From an uncultured Eubacteriales bacterium (GTDB lineage: Bacteria > Bacillota > Clostridia > Christensenellales > CAG-138), in the NCBI GenBank assembly GCA_902801845.1, contig CADCJW010000001.1:142376-206375 (forward strand): a stretch of DNA of 64,000 bases, given 5' to 3'. Shown here piece by piece: positions 51,133-60,753 of the stretch (its first letter is position 1; each line of letters starts with the position of its first letter). The position numbers and the translations under genes are program-made. The notes below the pieces were generated by a model that saw only the letters and a list, made by a program, of their open reading frames with translations, was not told where the DNA came from and did no database searches.

Positions 51133-52533
51133 TCACACCACCGGCCAACCGGCCACATACATGCCTAAATACAGGATCAATCCCAGGATACAGAGAAGGG
51201 ATACCAACAACCCGATCGTACGATCCTTTGTCAATTTGACCATGCCCAGGATCACCGGGAAGCAGCAAAAGAGCTGACGCGGCGCGTCGATCACACCCGT
51301 TTGACTCAGGATCATCACATATGCAGTCAAAAAATACGCCAGGAAGCTCACCCGCATATCCTTGACCACCAGCAAGCCCAAGCCCAGGCTCCCGATGACG
51401 CTGATCAGGCTCGGGATATACAAACCAAACAGCGAAGGAGCAGTATAGGTCCGATACGCGTCGATCAAGCGCTCCGTCATGACGCCCCCCACCCGATAGA
51501 ACAAGGCAAACTCGCTGTTGAACAGCGCCTTTATATACTCTACGTAGGCAAAGAAGCTGCCGCTGACCGTTCGGTTGATGATGAGATAGACGATATATCC
51601 CATAGGCACCAGAATCAGGGACACGCCTGTCAGACCCTTTTTAAGATAGAACCGCCAGGTGACTTCCTTCAGCGACCGATACTCTCCCGTCATCGTGTTG
51701 AAATATTCCAACAGCAGCGGAATGACCAAAGCGATCCCCACCCTGTCCGTCAAGGCGGCCAAACCGCCGATGACGGCGCTGAGGACGAATCGCTTGCGGC
51801 GGGCGCAATACACGCACAGCAGTGTCAGCAGCAAAAACGTGCTGGCCGGGATGGTGCAGGTCAGCAGGCAGCAGGGCGGCAGGATCGAATAGTACCACGA
51901 AGCGCGGACGGCGGATTGCCTGTCGGATTCGTGGAGCACCAGCAGATACAGCACGACACCGGCCAGGATCGCATTGAGATTGGACACGAAGAACGCTGCT
52001 CGGATGCTGCTGATGTAGGCTGGGCTGATGAGCCGGACGAGAAAAGGATACAGGGGAGAAAAAATAAGGTTCAAATACTTTCCCGGGAATTCCTGCAGCT
52101 CCACGGCGTATCCCTTGTTGGCTAAGGAGATGATCCGCTCGGCGAACATGTGATCCGCCCAAATGTGTTGGATATCCAGCGCCGTTTCCGTGTACCCGTT
52201 CAGGTACAGGCTCCACAAAAACGCGCCCAGCATGATGATGCCTCTCCCCAAAGCCAGCATCAGCACCAGGCGAAGGATCTCTCTAGCACCGGCGACGCTC
52301 GTCCGCTGGACGGTGGAAAGCGTCAAATCCCCATCCTCCCCCATCGCATAATCAAAGGCCCGGGGAACGAAGCGAATGACCAACAGGGAGAACATCAGCA
52401 GCAACAGGCCGCCGACGAGCATGGATTCCATATAAACGGGTGTATCCACCACGAGCCAAAGGCCGTACAGTATACACAATACGGCCAATGGTACAGCGAT
52501 GAATACACCCTTTACGACGTCGTTCTGGCGCAT
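51133..52533 (-). CDS. Multi-span membrane protein, PIG-V/mannosyltransferase-like
   Basis: A 466-residue protein with about eleven spans. IFSPLYPFLVRLISP (about 156-170) and GGLAALTDRVGIALVIPLLLEYF (about 263-285 in part) resemble PIG-V-type and related lipid-linked glycosyltransferases that use polyprenyl-phosphate sugars. The family call is tentative. It starts one base before the next upstream gene's stop and ends four bases before the chromate pair. Confidence 0.6.
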   Translation of the reverse strand: MRQNDVVKGVFIAVPLAVLCILYGLWLVVDTPVYMESMLVGGLLLLMFSLLVIRFVPRAFDYAMGEDGDLTLSTVQRTSVAGAREILRLVLMLALGRGIIMLGAFLWSLYLNGYTETALDIQHIWADHMFAERIISLANKGYAVELQEFPGKYLNLIFSPLYPFLVRLISPAYISSIRAAFFVSNLNAILAGVVLYLLVLHESDRQSAVRASWYYSILPPCCLLTCTIPASTFLLLTLLCVYCARRKRFVLSAVIGGLAALTDRVGIALVIPLLLEYFNTMTGEYRSLKEVTWRFYLKKGLTGVSLILVPMGYIVYLIINRTVSGSFFAYVEYIKALFNSEFALFYRVGGVMTERLIDAYRTYTAPSLFGLYIPSLISVIGSLGLGLLVVKDMRVSFLAYFLTAYVMILSQTGVIDAPRQLFCCFPVILGMVKLTKDRTIGLLVSLLCILGLILYLGMYVAGWPVV

Positions 52534-53034
52534 TTACTCCCTTTGAAGCGCTTTGGGTTTACCCAGTATTTCCGCGTATAGCACACCCCGCAGCACACTG
52601 TTGGTCTGGAAATCCAACAAGGCTCCGGCGGCGGGGACAGCTTTCTCCCCCTTCTCCACCGGCTTTGGCGCAGCAGCCTTAGGCGGCGGGCAGACTTCTT
52701 CCCCCGTCATGCTGGATTCCGTATGGGTATGCCCCCCCTCCAGGGTGCTGGTGACCACGTGGGTATACCGAGGCGTGCCAGCGTAGGAGGCTGCCTTGGT
52801 CTGCTGCCCTTTTCCAGCCGCTGCAGGCCGTTTGCTCGGCTCCACAGGCGGGAACTTGGAGGGGGCCGAAGAGGTCTTCGCGGGGGACGGTCTGTTGGGA
52901 GCCGCGGGTCTGGGCGCGGTGAACTCACGCTCCGCTGGAGCGTTTTGCCGCTTCTTGGCTTTCGCCATATTCTTTTTGTTCGCAATGGATACGGCGATGC
53001 CGATCAATGCGATCAATACCATCAGAACATCCAC
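52534..53034 (-). CDS. Membrane-anchored Pro/Ala-rich protein, unknown
   Basis: A 166-residue protein with an N-terminal membrane span (about 1-18), a basic stretch, a long Pro/Ala/Ser-rich disordered region (about 30-80) and a short ordered C-terminus (LDFQTNSVLRGVLYAEILGKP). Start is GTG 53034 with GCGAGGGC upstream. Not recognised; between FloA and the PIG-V-like gene in one operon. Confidence 0.62.
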   Translation of the reverse strand: MDVLMVLIALIGIAVSIANKKNMAKAKKRQNAPAEREFTAPRPAAPNRPSPAKTSSAPSKFPPVEPSKRPAAAGKGQQTKAASYAGTPRYTHVVTSTLEGGHTHTESSMTGEEVCPPPKAAAPKPVEKGEKAVPAAGALLDFQTNSVLRGVLYAEILGKPKALQRE

Positions 53035-53055
53035 GGTATGCCCTCGCTTTTTCGA

Positions 53056-54030
53056 TTATTTCTTAGCCGTGTTGGGGTCCGCGGCGTGGGAGATAGCGTT
53101 GCGCATCTCCGTGTCGGACATGACGTTCTTCATGTTGTAGTAGTCCATGACGCCAAGCTTACCCTCTTTGAAGGCATGGGCGATGGCGATGGGGATCTCC
53201 GCCTCCGCCTCGATGACCTTGGCCCGCATGCCGGCCACGGCAGCCACGTTCTCCTGCTCCTGGGCCACAGCCATGGCCCGGCGCTCCTCAGCCTTGGCCT
53301 GAGCGATGCGTTTGTCGGCCTCCGCCTGGTCGATCTGGAGCTGGGCGCCTACGTTGCGGCCCACGTCCACGTCCGCGATGTCGATGGACAGGATCTCGAA
53401 AGCGGTTCCGGCGTCGAGGCCCTTGTCAAGGACGGTACGGGAGATGGAATCGGGGTTCTCCAAAACTTCCTTATGGCTCCGGGAAGAGCCGACAGTAGTG
53501 ACGATGCCTTCGCCGACACGGGCGATGATGGTCTCCTCACCGGCGCCGCCCACCAAGCGGTCGATGTTGGCGCGGACGGTGACCTTGGCCTTAGCCTTCA
53601 GCTCGATGCCGTCCATGGCCACAGCGGCGATGACGGGGGTCTCGATGACCCGGGGGTTGACGCTCATCTGCACGGCTTCCAGCACGTTACGGCCGGCCAG
53701 GTCGATGGCGCAGGCCTGCTCGAAGTCCAGGGGGATGCCTGCGCGCATGGCGGCGATCAGGGCGTTGACCACCCTATCCACGTTGCCGCCCGCCATGTAA
53801 TGAGCTTCCAGCTTGTTGAGGGGGAGCTGGATGCCTGCCTTGGTGGCTTTGATCAAAGGATTGACGATACGGGCCGGGATGACCTTCCTCAGGCGCATGC
53901 CGACCAGAGTGCTGATGTTCAGCTTGACGCCAGAGGCGCTGGCCGAGATCAGCAGACCGATGGGCACAAAGCTAAAGAGTAGCGAAAGAAAGATGATGAC
54001 GAGTACGACGATGATAATTGCGGGAAGCAT
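53056..54030 (-). CDS. floA: Flotillin-like protein FloA
   Basis: A 324-residue bacterial flotillin. N-terminal membrane hairpin (about 1-30), SPFH domain with [24 protein letters not shown] (split; about 44-67), and a C-terminal Glu/Ala-rich coiled coil ([20 protein letters not shown]). FloA organises membrane microdomains for signalling and secretion. It is encoded with NfeD, its usual partner. Confidence 0.93.
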   Translation of the reverse strand: MLPAIIIVVLVIIFLSLLFSFVPIGLLISASASGVKLNISTLVGMRLRKVIPARIVNPLIKATKAGIQLPLNKLEAHYMAGGNVDRVVNALIAAMRAGIPLDFEQACAIDLAGRNVLEAVQMSVNPRVIETPVIAAVAMDGIELKAKAKVTVRANIDRLVGGAGEETIIARVGEGIVTTVGSSRSHKEVLENPDSISRTVLDKGLDAGTAFEILSIDIADVDVGRNVGAQLQIDQAEADKRIAQAKAEERRAMAVAQEQENVAAVAGMRAKVIEAEAEIPIAIAHAFKEGKLGVMDYYNMKNVMSDTEMRNAISHAADPNTAKK

Positions 54031-54066
54031 GTGTAGTATATCCTCCTGTATGTTAATACTTGTTTG

Positions 54067-54270
54067 TTAACCGTGGGAATACAGCATATGGATCACGACA
54101 TAGATGGCCATGATAAACAGCGGTATGCCCACGAGCAATCCGATCCACTGGTGGACCAGGGTCTTTTTATCGGGAGCCTCCGGCTCCGGCTGGTTCTCCG
54201 GTTCCTCTATGCCGCACTTGGGACAAACGTCGGTGACATATAGGCAACCGCATTTCTTACAGTACTTCAT
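54067..54270 (-). CDS. Small zinc-ribbon membrane protein
   Basis: A 67-residue protein: CKKCGCLYVTDVCPKCG (Cys4, CxxC-x9-CxxC, residues 4-20), an acidic Pro-rich linker and one C-terminal span (about 43-63). It lies between NfeD and FloA, overlapping NfeD by four bases; function unknown. Confidence 0.72.
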   Translation of the reverse strand: MKYCKKCGCLYVTDVCPKCGIEEPENQPEPEAPDKKTLVHQWIGLLVGIPLFIMAIYVVIHMLYSHG

Positions 54271-54761
54271 TTGACGATAACGTTCAAGCCTTCCACCGCC
54301 GCCACAGTGACTTCCTTCCCCGCCTCGATGAAGTTCCCATAGGTGGAAACGTTCATGCGCTCGCCGTCTATCTCGGCGATGCCCGCAGGCCGCAACGCCG
54401 TGACAGTCCTTCCGGTCTTGCCGATCAGGCTCTTGCCCTTCTCCTTGACCACCGGGGAGGAATCCCCTTCCACCGATGCGGCGTTCACGATCTTAGAGCG
54501 AGACAGCCTCCCCTTCTGGAAGGAACGGATGAACAGCACGATAATGACAGCCAGCAGCAGCAACAGCACCGCCGTGACGATCAGCGCCGACGTGATGGAG
54601 TTTGCCAGAAACTGCATCACGATAATGGCGGCAAAGGAAGCGATGCCAAGCCCACCGGCCACGCCGAAGCCTGGCGTAAACATTTCCACGATGAACATAA
54701 GGATGCCGAACAAGAAACAGAGGATGCACGGCACTGCCAAGTATCCGAGAGCTGATAGCAT
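54267..54761 (-). CDS. NfeD family membrane protein (short form)
   Basis: A 164-residue NfeD1b-type protein: membrane spans at about 5-27, 32-50 and 55-77, and a C-terminal OB fold (LIGKTGRTVTALRPAGIAEIDGERMNV, split; about 108-134). NfeD proteins act with flotillins at the membrane. ATG 54761 is preceded by AGGAGGAAGATA. First gene of an operon reaching to the chromate pair. Confidence 0.88.
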   Translation of the reverse strand: MLSALGYLAVPCILCFLFGILMFIVEMFTPGFGVAGGLGIASFAAIIVMQFLANSITSALIVTAVLLLLLAVIIVLFIRSFQKGRLSRSKIVNAASVEGDSSPVVKEKGKSLIGKTGRTVTALRPAGIAEIDGERMNVSTYGNFIEAGKEVTVAAVEGLNVIVK

Positions 54762-54791
54762 TATCTTCCTCCTTCTATATATTCTCATATT

Positions 54792-54820
54792 ATTATGCCC
54801 TATTCCCCTAAAAAAAGCAA
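54792..54820 (-). promoter_or_regulatory. Promoter of the nfeD-floA operon
   Basis: Minus strand TTGCTT (54820-54815), 17 bases, CATAAT (54797-54792). Confidence 0.65.
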
Positions 54821-54833
54821 GAGCTTTCCTTCG

Positions 54834-54862
54834 TTGCATATTTTTCCCGCCCGTGGTATACT
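54834..54862 (+). promoter_or_regulatory. Promoter of the CDF transporter gene
   Basis: TTGCAT (54834-54839), 17 bases, TATACT (54857-54862), 13 bases from the nfeD promoter. Confidence 0.75.
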
Positions 54863-54896
54863 TTCAACTATCAACATCAGGTAAGGAGCATGTTTC

Positions 54897-56054
54897 ATGA
54901 TCGCTCTGCTGGCCAAAGTTTTCCTGCGCAAAACGGACGATACGGAGGTTGTCCGTCACAAATACGGCATGATCTGCGGTGGCGTCGGCATATGTCTGAA
55001 TCTGCTGTTGAGCGTGTTTAAAATCGTTTTGGGCGTGCTCACCGGCTCCCTTGCCATCCAGGCGGATGGCTTCAACAACTTGGGTGACGCCGGCTCCTCC
55101 CTCATCTCCCTGGCAGGGTTCTTTCTGTCCGGCAAAAAACCGGATTCGGAGCATCCCTTCGGTCATGGGCGCGCCGAATATCTGTCCGCCTTTATCATTG
55201 CGTTTTTCATCCTGCTCATGGGTGTGGAGCTGATCAAAAGCTCCGTCGAAAGCCTCCTTTCCCATGCCCCTGCACCCAGCTTTACCCTGGCGGCCTTTAT
55301 CGTGCTTCTTTGCTCCATTGCCGTAAAGCTTTATATGGCCCTGTATAACACCCGATACGGGAAAAAATATGACTCCTCCGCCATGCTGGCCACGGCGAAG
55401 GACAGTCTGTTCGACTGCATCACCTCCGGCGCCGTCCTGCTTTCCATGGCCATGAACTACTTCTGGAAGATCAACGCCGACCCTTGGTTTTCCCTGGCCG
55501 TGTCCCTGCTCATCCTTTGGGGCGGCTTTGGCACGGCGAAGGAGACCGTGGGCCTGCTGCTGGGCAAGAAAGCTGAGCCGGAGCTAATCCATTCCATCGC
55601 GGAGACGGTCATGGCTCACGAGGGCGTCCTGGGTGTCCATGACCTCATCGTCCATGATTACGGTCCCGGCCGCATGATGATCACCCTCCACGCCGAAGTG
55701 GACGAAAAGGCCGATATGCTTTCCACCCATGACATGATCGACAACATAGAGTGGGAGCTTAACGAAAAATTCAAGTGTCTCTCCACCATCCATATGGACC
55801 CCATCGCCGTGAACAATCCCGAAACCGATGCGGCCAAGGAACAGGTGAAAACCGCCGTTCAGAGGATCGACGAACGTATCACCATCCATGATTTCCGTCT
55901 AGTCCGGGGACAGACACACACGAATCTGGTGTTCGACGTGTCTGCCCCCTTTGATATCCCCCTTTCCAACGGAGAGCTGCGGGAGCGGATCACCCAACAG
56001 ATCGTTGCTCTGAACGATACCTTCAATCCAGTCATCACCGTCGACAGACTTTGA
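54897..56054 (+). CDS. Cation diffusion facilitator (CDF) family transporter
   Basis: A 385-residue metal/proton antiporter. Six spans; metal-site motifs ADGFNNLGDAGSS (about 56-68) and ATAKDSLFDCITS (about 165-177), and PFGHGRAEYL. In span II the usual HxxxD pattern reads D-NNLGD, as in manganese-type members; substrate uncertain. The C-terminal half carries the cytoplasmic zinc-transporter dimerization domain and about 90 further residues. AAGGAGCATGTTTC precedes the ATG. Confidence 0.88.
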   Translation: MIALLAKVFLRKTDDTEVVRHKYGMICGGVGICLNLLLSVFKIVLGVLTGSLAIQADGFNNLGDAGSSLISLAGFFLSGKKPDSEHPFGHGRAEYLSAFIIAFFILLMGVELIKSSVESLLSHAPAPSFTLAAFIVLLCSIAVKLYMALYNTRYGKKYDSSAMLATAKDSLFDCITSGAVLLSMAMNYFWKINADPWFSLAVSLLILWGGFGTAKETVGLLLGKKAEPELIHSIAETVMAHEGVLGVHDLIVHDYGPGRMMITLHAEVDEKADMLSTHDMIDNIEWELNEKFKCLSTIHMDPIAVNNPETDAAKEQVKTAVQRIDERITIHDFRLVRGQTHTNLVFDVSAPFDIPLSNGELRERITQQIVALNDTFNPVITVDRL

Positions 56055-56066
56055 AAGGAGCGCTCC

Positions 56067-57029
56067 ATGCTGCCCGTGCTGTGTTATGGCGACATTTGCG
56101 CCGATCTGCTCATCCCCTACGGAGCTGCCATAGCTACGCTGTCCGGGCCAGTGGACCCGGATGCACTGAGCGTCCGCTTCTCCCACGGCGGCAGCGTCGC
56201 CAACACCGCCATCACCTTGGCCCGTCTGAACACCCCCACCCTCTTCCTGGGCACCGCGGGGGCCGATGCGTTCGGCAGGACCCTGAAGGCCGGATTGGAG
56301 CAGGAGGGCGTGGACGCCTCCCTGCTGGCTTTGAAGGAAGGAGCCATGACCACCATGGTCTTGCTCGTCCTGGATGAACACGGGGAGCGGGTCCCCTTTG
56401 CCTTCCCCCGGACCGGCGCCAGCCAGCACCAAATCACGCCAGATCAGATCCCCTCGGACATCCTTTCCCGGATCTCCCTTATGCATTCCTCCGGCATGAC
56501 GCTGCGGGAGGATCCGGCAGCCGCCAACCAGCTTCTTTTGATGGAGCGCTGCCACAAGGCCGGCATTCCCATCGCCCTTGACGTGAACGCCCGTCTCGAA
56601 TCCTTGGAAGACAGTACCTTCTCCCGCAACATCCAAAAAGCGTTGGATCTTTGTGATATCCTGCTTGGTTCCGGAGCTGACGAGCTGTGTCCCTTGGCCG
56701 GTGTCTCCGACCCGGATGAGGCGGCCAGGAAGCTCCTTGATCGGGTCCCCATGGTCGTCTGCCGCAAGGGGGAGCAGGGTGCCATCGTATACACCCGTGA
56801 AGCATCGTACGCCTCCTCTGCCTTCTCCGTACCCGTGCGGGACCGGGTCGGTGCCGGAGACGTGTATGACGGCGCCTTTTTATCCTCGCTCCTTTCTGGC
56901 CATACACTGCAGGAAGCCAATCGCAGCGCCTGCGCCGCCGGTGCCTTCTGCGTTTCCCATTTCGGCGGCCGAAGCGGCCCCACGCAGCGCGAGTTGGATG
57001 AATTCCTCCATGCCCACGGCATCGCCTGA
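56067..57029 (+). CDS. PfkB-family carbohydrate or nucleoside kinase
   Basis: A 320-residue ribokinase-fold kinase. Substrate-binding GGSVANTAITLARL (about 41-54), and the PfkB signature with anion hole and catalytic Asp DRVGAGDVYDGAFLSSLL (about 258-275). Sugar or nucleoside not determined. AAAGGAGCGCTCC precedes ATG 56067; it follows the CDF gene by 12 bases. Confidence 0.87.
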   Translation: MLPVLCYGDICADLLIPYGAAIATLSGPVDPDALSVRFSHGGSVANTAITLARLNTPTLFLGTAGADAFGRTLKAGLEQEGVDASLLALKEGAMTTMVLLVLDEHGERVPFAFPRTGASQHQITPDQIPSDILSRISLMHSSGMTLREDPAAANQLLLMERCHKAGIPIALDVNARLESLEDSTFSRNIQKALDLCDILLGSGADELCPLAGVSDPDEAARKLLDRVPMVVCRKGEQGAIVYTREASYASSAFSVPVRDRVGAGDVYDGAFLSSLLSGHTLQEANRSACAAGAFCVSHFGGRSGPTQRELDEFLHAHGIA

Positions 57030-57203
57030 CCCCTTGTAATAGGTATCTTTTCCTTCTTTTTCCCTATGCCCCGGCGCAAGGCGTGCTATATTTTGCATGC
57101 TATGGGGTGCCCCTGTATCGATATCAAAATCCATATGGTTCAAAAATGTTAAAAAAGACACAAAAAAGTCAGAATTTTATAGATAATTAGGCATTTTTAT
57201 GTA
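57030..57203. other. AT-rich intergenic region upstream of hup
   Basis: No gene, terminator or repeat is convincing here; it leads into the hup promoter. Confidence 0.4.
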
Positions 57204-57232
57204 TAGACAAGTGCAAACTAAGATGATATAAT
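57204..57232 (+). promoter_or_regulatory. Sigma-A promoter of hup
   Basis: TAGACA (57204-57209), 17 bases, TATAAT (57227-57232). Confidence 0.8.
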
Positions 57233-57258
57233 GAGCCAAAATTGAAAGGAGTTTTACC

Positions 57259-57528
57259 ATGAACAAGACTGAATTCATCAAGGCGGTTGCCGAGAAATCC
57301 GGCCTGTCTAAAAAAGAAGCCACTGCAGCCGTCGCTGCAGCTTTAGAAACGATCACCCAAACGATCAAGGAAGAAACCGTTTCCCTTTCCGGCTTTGGCA
57401 CCTTCGGCTGCAAGCATCGTTCCGCTCGGGAAGGCAAGAATCCCCGGACCGGCGAGATGGTGACCATCTCCGCCGCCAACGTGCCCTTCTTCAAGGCCAG
57501 CAAGGCCCTGAAGGAGTCGCTCCAGTAA
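57259..57528 (+). CDS. hup: HU family DNA-binding protein
   Basis: An 89-residue histone-like nucleoid protein. Starts MNKTEFIKAVAEKSGLSKKE; the DNA-binding arm is FGTFGCKHRSAREGKNPRTG (about 46-65), the tip Pro being in NPRTG. Strong GAAAGGAG site and promoter suggest high expression. Confidence 0.95.
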   Translation: MNKTEFIKAVAEKSGLSKKEATAAVAAALETITQTIKEETVSLSGFGTFGCKHRSAREGKNPRTGEMVTISAANVPFFKASKALKESLQ

Positions 57529-57548
57529 CACCTCTAAAAAACTCTCTG

Positions 57549-57579
57549 GTGGGTCGGGACTTCCCCGGCCCACTTTTTT
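57549..57579 (+). terminator. Terminator of hup
   Basis: GTGGGTCGGG (57549-57558) with CCCGGCCCAC (57564-57573; one wobble pair), then six T residues. Confidence 0.85.
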
Positions 57580-57607
57580 GTGGTATACTTCCCTTCGGAG
57601 GTAATGT

Positions 57608-58924
57608 ATGGAACAGTATTCCCTCTTTACAAAGGAAGCGCCGCAGCCCTTGGCCGCCCGCCTTCGCCCCCAAACCTTGGATGAATTCGTAGGCCAGACC
57701 CATCTTTTGGGGCCGGGCAAGGTCCTGCGTCGCCTTATCGAAAGCGATCAGGTCTCCTCCATGATCTTTTGGGGACCGCCGGGCGTGGGCAAGACCACCT
57801 TGGCCCGCATCATCGCCAATCGAACCAAATCCGCCTTCATTGATTTCTCCGCCGTGACCAGCGGCATCCGGGAGATCCGCACCGTCATGCAGCAGGCGGA
57901 GGACAATCGCCGCTATGGGGACAGGACCATCCTGTTCGTGGACGAGATCCATCGCTTCAACAAGGCCCAGCAGGACGCCTTTCTCCCCTTCGTTGAAAAG
58001 GGCAGCATCATCCTCATCGGCGCCACCACGGAGAACCCTTCCTTTGAGATCAACGGGGCGCTCCTGTCCCGCTGTAAGGTATTCGTCCTCCAGGCGCTGA
58101 AAACCGAGGAATTGATGGGGTTGCTGCGTCGAGCCGTGAGCGATCCTCGGGGCTTTGGGAAGGAAAACGTGAGCATCACCGACGAGATGCTGAACATGAT
58201 CGCCGTTTTCTCCAACGGAGACGCCCGCAACGCCCTATCCACCTTGGAGATGGTGGTCCTGAACGGGGACGTGGATGAGGTGGGAAACATCACCGTGACC
58301 ATGGAGACTTTGGAGCAGTGCATCTCCAAGAAGTCTCTGCTCTACGACAAGAATGGCGAGGAACACTACAACCTGATCTCCGCTCTCCATAAGTCCATGC
58401 GCAACTCCGATCCCGACGCGGCGGTGTATTGGCTGGCCCGGATGCTGGAGGCCGGTGAGGATCCCCTGTATGTGGCCCGACGGGTGGTGCGTTTCGCCAG
58501 CGAAGACGTGGGACTGGCCGATCCCCATGCCTTGGAGATCGCCGTGGCCGCCTACCAGGCCTGCCACTTCATCGGCATGCCGGAGTGCAGCGTTCATCTC
58601 ACCGAAGCGGTGGTCTATATGTCCATGGCCCCCAAGTCCAACGCCATGGACGTGGCGTATCTGGAAGCCAAACAGGACGCTCTGCAGCAGCTGGACGAGC
58701 CCGTGCCCCTGAACATCCGCAACGCGCCCACGGGGCTCATGAAGGATCTTGGGTACGGCAAGGGATATAAGTACGCCCACGACTATGAGGATAAGCTCAC
58801 CAGCATGCAGTGCCTGCCCGATTCCCTCTTGGGGCGAGAATATTTCCGCCCCACGGAGCAGGGGTTGGAAGCCAAGTATAAAAAGCGTCTCGAGGAGATC
58901 AAGACCTGGAAACAGGAACACTGA
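57608..58924 (+). CDS. rarA: Replication-associated recombination protein A (RarA/MgsA), AAA+ ATPase
   Basis: A 438-residue clamp-loader-like ATPase. Walker A WGPPGVGKTTLAR (about 55-67), Walker B TILFVDEIHRFNKAQQDAFLP (split; about 108-128), arginine finger region LLSRCKVFVL. The C-terminal tetramerisation domain has RNAPTGLMKDLGYGKGYKYAHD. It acts at stalled forks. GGAGGTAATGT precedes the ATG. Confidence 0.95.
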   Translation: MEQYSLFTKEAPQPLAARLRPQTLDEFVGQTHLLGPGKVLRRLIESDQVSSMIFWGPPGVGKTTLARIIANRTKSAFIDFSAVTSGIREIRTVMQQAEDNRRYGDRTILFVDEIHRFNKAQQDAFLPFVEKGSIILIGATTENPSFEINGALLSRCKVFVLQALKTEELMGLLRRAVSDPRGFGKENVSITDEMLNMIAVFSNGDARNALSTLEMVVLNGDVDEVGNITVTMETLEQCISKKSLLYDKNGEEHYNLISALHKSMRNSDPDAAVYWLARMLEAGEDPLYVARRVVRFASEDVGLADPHALEIAVAAYQACHFIGMPECSVHLTEAVVYMSMAPKSNAMDVAYLEAKQDALQQLDEPVPLNIRNAPTGLMKDLGYGKGYKYAHDYEDKLTSMQCLPDSLLGREYFRPTEQGLEAKYKKRLEEIKTWKQEH

Positions 58925-58948
58925 CCCTCCCTTCTCTCACCAAAACAG

Positions 58949-58981
58949 AAAAGCAGGAAGCCTTTCGGCTTCCTGCTTTTT
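58949..58981. terminator. Bidirectional terminator between rarA and the hydrogenase genes
   Basis: A 14-bp perfect stem (58949-58962 with 58967-58980, loop TTTC), A/T tracts on both sides. Confidence 0.9.
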
Positions 58982-58996
58982 GATTGTTCCTGTGGC

Positions 58997-60742
58997 TTAC
59001 TTGTAGAGGCCGCGGTTGGTGTAGGTAGTGTGCAACAGCTCGTGAGCCTTGTGGCTGCAGGGCTCGCCCAGGTAGTCCTTGTACAGCTTCTGGACTTCCT
59101 TGTTCTCGTGGGACTTTCTGAGCGGCATGTTGGCATCCTCGCCATAGAGGCCGGCAGCACGGATGGCCCGCACGTCGTGGAAGTTCTTGAAGTTGCTGGG
59201 CACGATGGGCTGACCGCCGCCGTTGACGCAGCCGCCGGGGCAGGCCATGACTTCGATGAAGTGATAGTCCTTCTCACCCCGCTTGACCATGTCGAGGAGC
59301 TTGCTGGCGTTCTCAAGGCCGGAGGTGACCGCCACGCGGACCTTGAGGCCGTTTAGATCGTACTCGGCTTCCTTGATCGCTTCGACGCCGCGGACGGCCT
59401 CGAACTCCACCTTCTCCAGGGTCTTGCCGGTGACCACTTCGTACACGGTACGCAGGGCCGCTTCCATAACGCCGCCGGTGGCGCCGAAGATGTGGCCGGC
59501 GCCGGAGGCTTCGCCCAGCAGATCGTCCGCAACTTCGTCGGGGAGCTTGTCGAAGATGATGCCGGCCTTCTTGATCATGCGGGCCAGCTCACGGGTGGTC
59601 AGGGACACGTCCACATCGGGCAGGCCGTTATGGCCGAGCTCCGGACGGTTGCACTCGAACTTCTTGGCCGTGCAAGGCATGACGGACACGCAGAAGATGT
59701 CCTTGGGGTCGATGCCCGCATGCTCGGCATAGTAGCTCTTCACCAGCGCGCCATACATGCCCTGGGGGGACTTGCAGGTGGACAGGTTGGGAATGAACTC
59801 GGGATAGTAGTGCTCGCAGAACTTGATCCAGCCGGGGCTGCAGGAGGTGATCTGAGGCAGAGGCCCGCCATTCTGGATGCGGTGGATGAGCTCGGTGCCT
59901 TCCTCCATGATGGTCACGTCGGCGGCGTTGTCCACGTCGAACACCTTGTCAAAGCCCAAACGGCGGCAGGCAGCGATGAGCTTGCCTTCCACGTTGGTGC
60001 CCATGGGGATGCCGAAGCACTCGCCGATCTGAACACGGACGGAGGGCGCGGGAGCGATGACCACATGCTTGGTGGGATCGGAGAGCGCCTTCCAGACCTT
60101 CTCGGTGTCGTCCCGCTCGGTGAGGGCACCGGTGGGGCAAACCTGGATGCACTGGCCGCAGTTCACGCAGCTGGTGTCCGCAAGAGGCATCTCGAAGGGG
60201 CTGGACACGTGGGTCTTGAAGCCACGCATGCTGGCGCCGATGACGTGGGCGTGCTGCACGTTCTTGCAGACCGCGATGCAGCGACGGCACAGGATGCACT
60301 TGCTGTTGTCGCGGACCAGGTGGATGGCGGACTCATCGAGATCCGGCTGCATGGGCTCGGCGGGACGGAACTTGTCGGGGTCGGCGCCGTATTCCTGGGC
60401 CAAGGTCTGCAGTTCGCAGTTGGTGGAACGGATGCAGCCAAGGCAGTCCATCCGGTGGTTGGAGAGCATGAGCTCCAGCGTCATCTTGCGGGAAGCCCGC
60501 AGGGCGGGGGTGTTGGTCTGGACCTCCATCCCCTCGGCCACCTGCTGGAGGCAGGCCACGGGGTTGGAGCGGGCGCCCTTCACCTCGACCACGCACATAC
60601 GGCAGGCGCCGATGGCGTTGACATCCTTCAGGTAGCAGAGGGTGGGGATATGGACCCCGGCCTTCTCCGCCGCCATCAGAACAGTGTAATCAGAAGGGAC
60701 CTCAACTTCGATCCCGTTGATCTTTACATGAACAGTATCCAT
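58997..60742 (-). CDS. hndD: [FeFe] hydrogenase catalytic subunit, group A (HndD/HydA type)
   Basis: A 581-residue M3-type hydrogenase. Iron-sulfur ligands in order: [2Fe-2S] Cys36, 47, 50, 64; His96/Cys100/103/109; two [4Fe-4S] sites at Cys149-159 and Cys192-202; H-cluster motifs TSCSPGW (Cys301), MPCTAKKFE (Cys357) and MACPGGCVNGGGQ (Cys501, 505). With HndC and HndB it forms a multimeric NAD(P)-linked, probably ferredoxin-bifurcating hydrogenase that evolves H2 in fermentation. ATG 60742 has GGAGGAATTCC. Last gene of the operon. Confidence 0.95.
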   Translation of the reverse strand: MDTVHVKINGIEVEVPSDYTVLMAAEKAGVHIPTLCYLKDVNAIGACRMCVVEVKGARSNPVACLQQVAEGMEVQTNTPALRASRKMTLELMLSNHRMDCLGCIRSTNCELQTLAQEYGADPDKFRPAEPMQPDLDESAIHLVRDNSKCILCRRCIAVCKNVQHAHVIGASMRGFKTHVSSPFEMPLADTSCVNCGQCIQVCPTGALTERDDTEKVWKALSDPTKHVVIAPAPSVRVQIGECFGIPMGTNVEGKLIAACRRLGFDKVFDVDNAADVTIMEEGTELIHRIQNGGPLPQITSCSPGWIKFCEHYYPEFIPNLSTCKSPQGMYGALVKSYYAEHAGIDPKDIFCVSVMPCTAKKFECNRPELGHNGLPDVDVSLTTRELARMIKKAGIIFDKLPDEVADDLLGEASGAGHIFGATGGVMEAALRTVYEVVTGKTLEKVEFEAVRGVEAIKEAEYDLNGLKVRVAVTSGLENASKLLDMVKRGEKDYHFIEVMACPGGCVNGGGQPIVPSNFKNFHDVRAIRAAGLYGEDANMPLRKSHENKEVQKLYKDYLGEPCSHKAHELLHTTYTNRGLYK

Positions 60743-60753
60743 GGAATTCCTCC

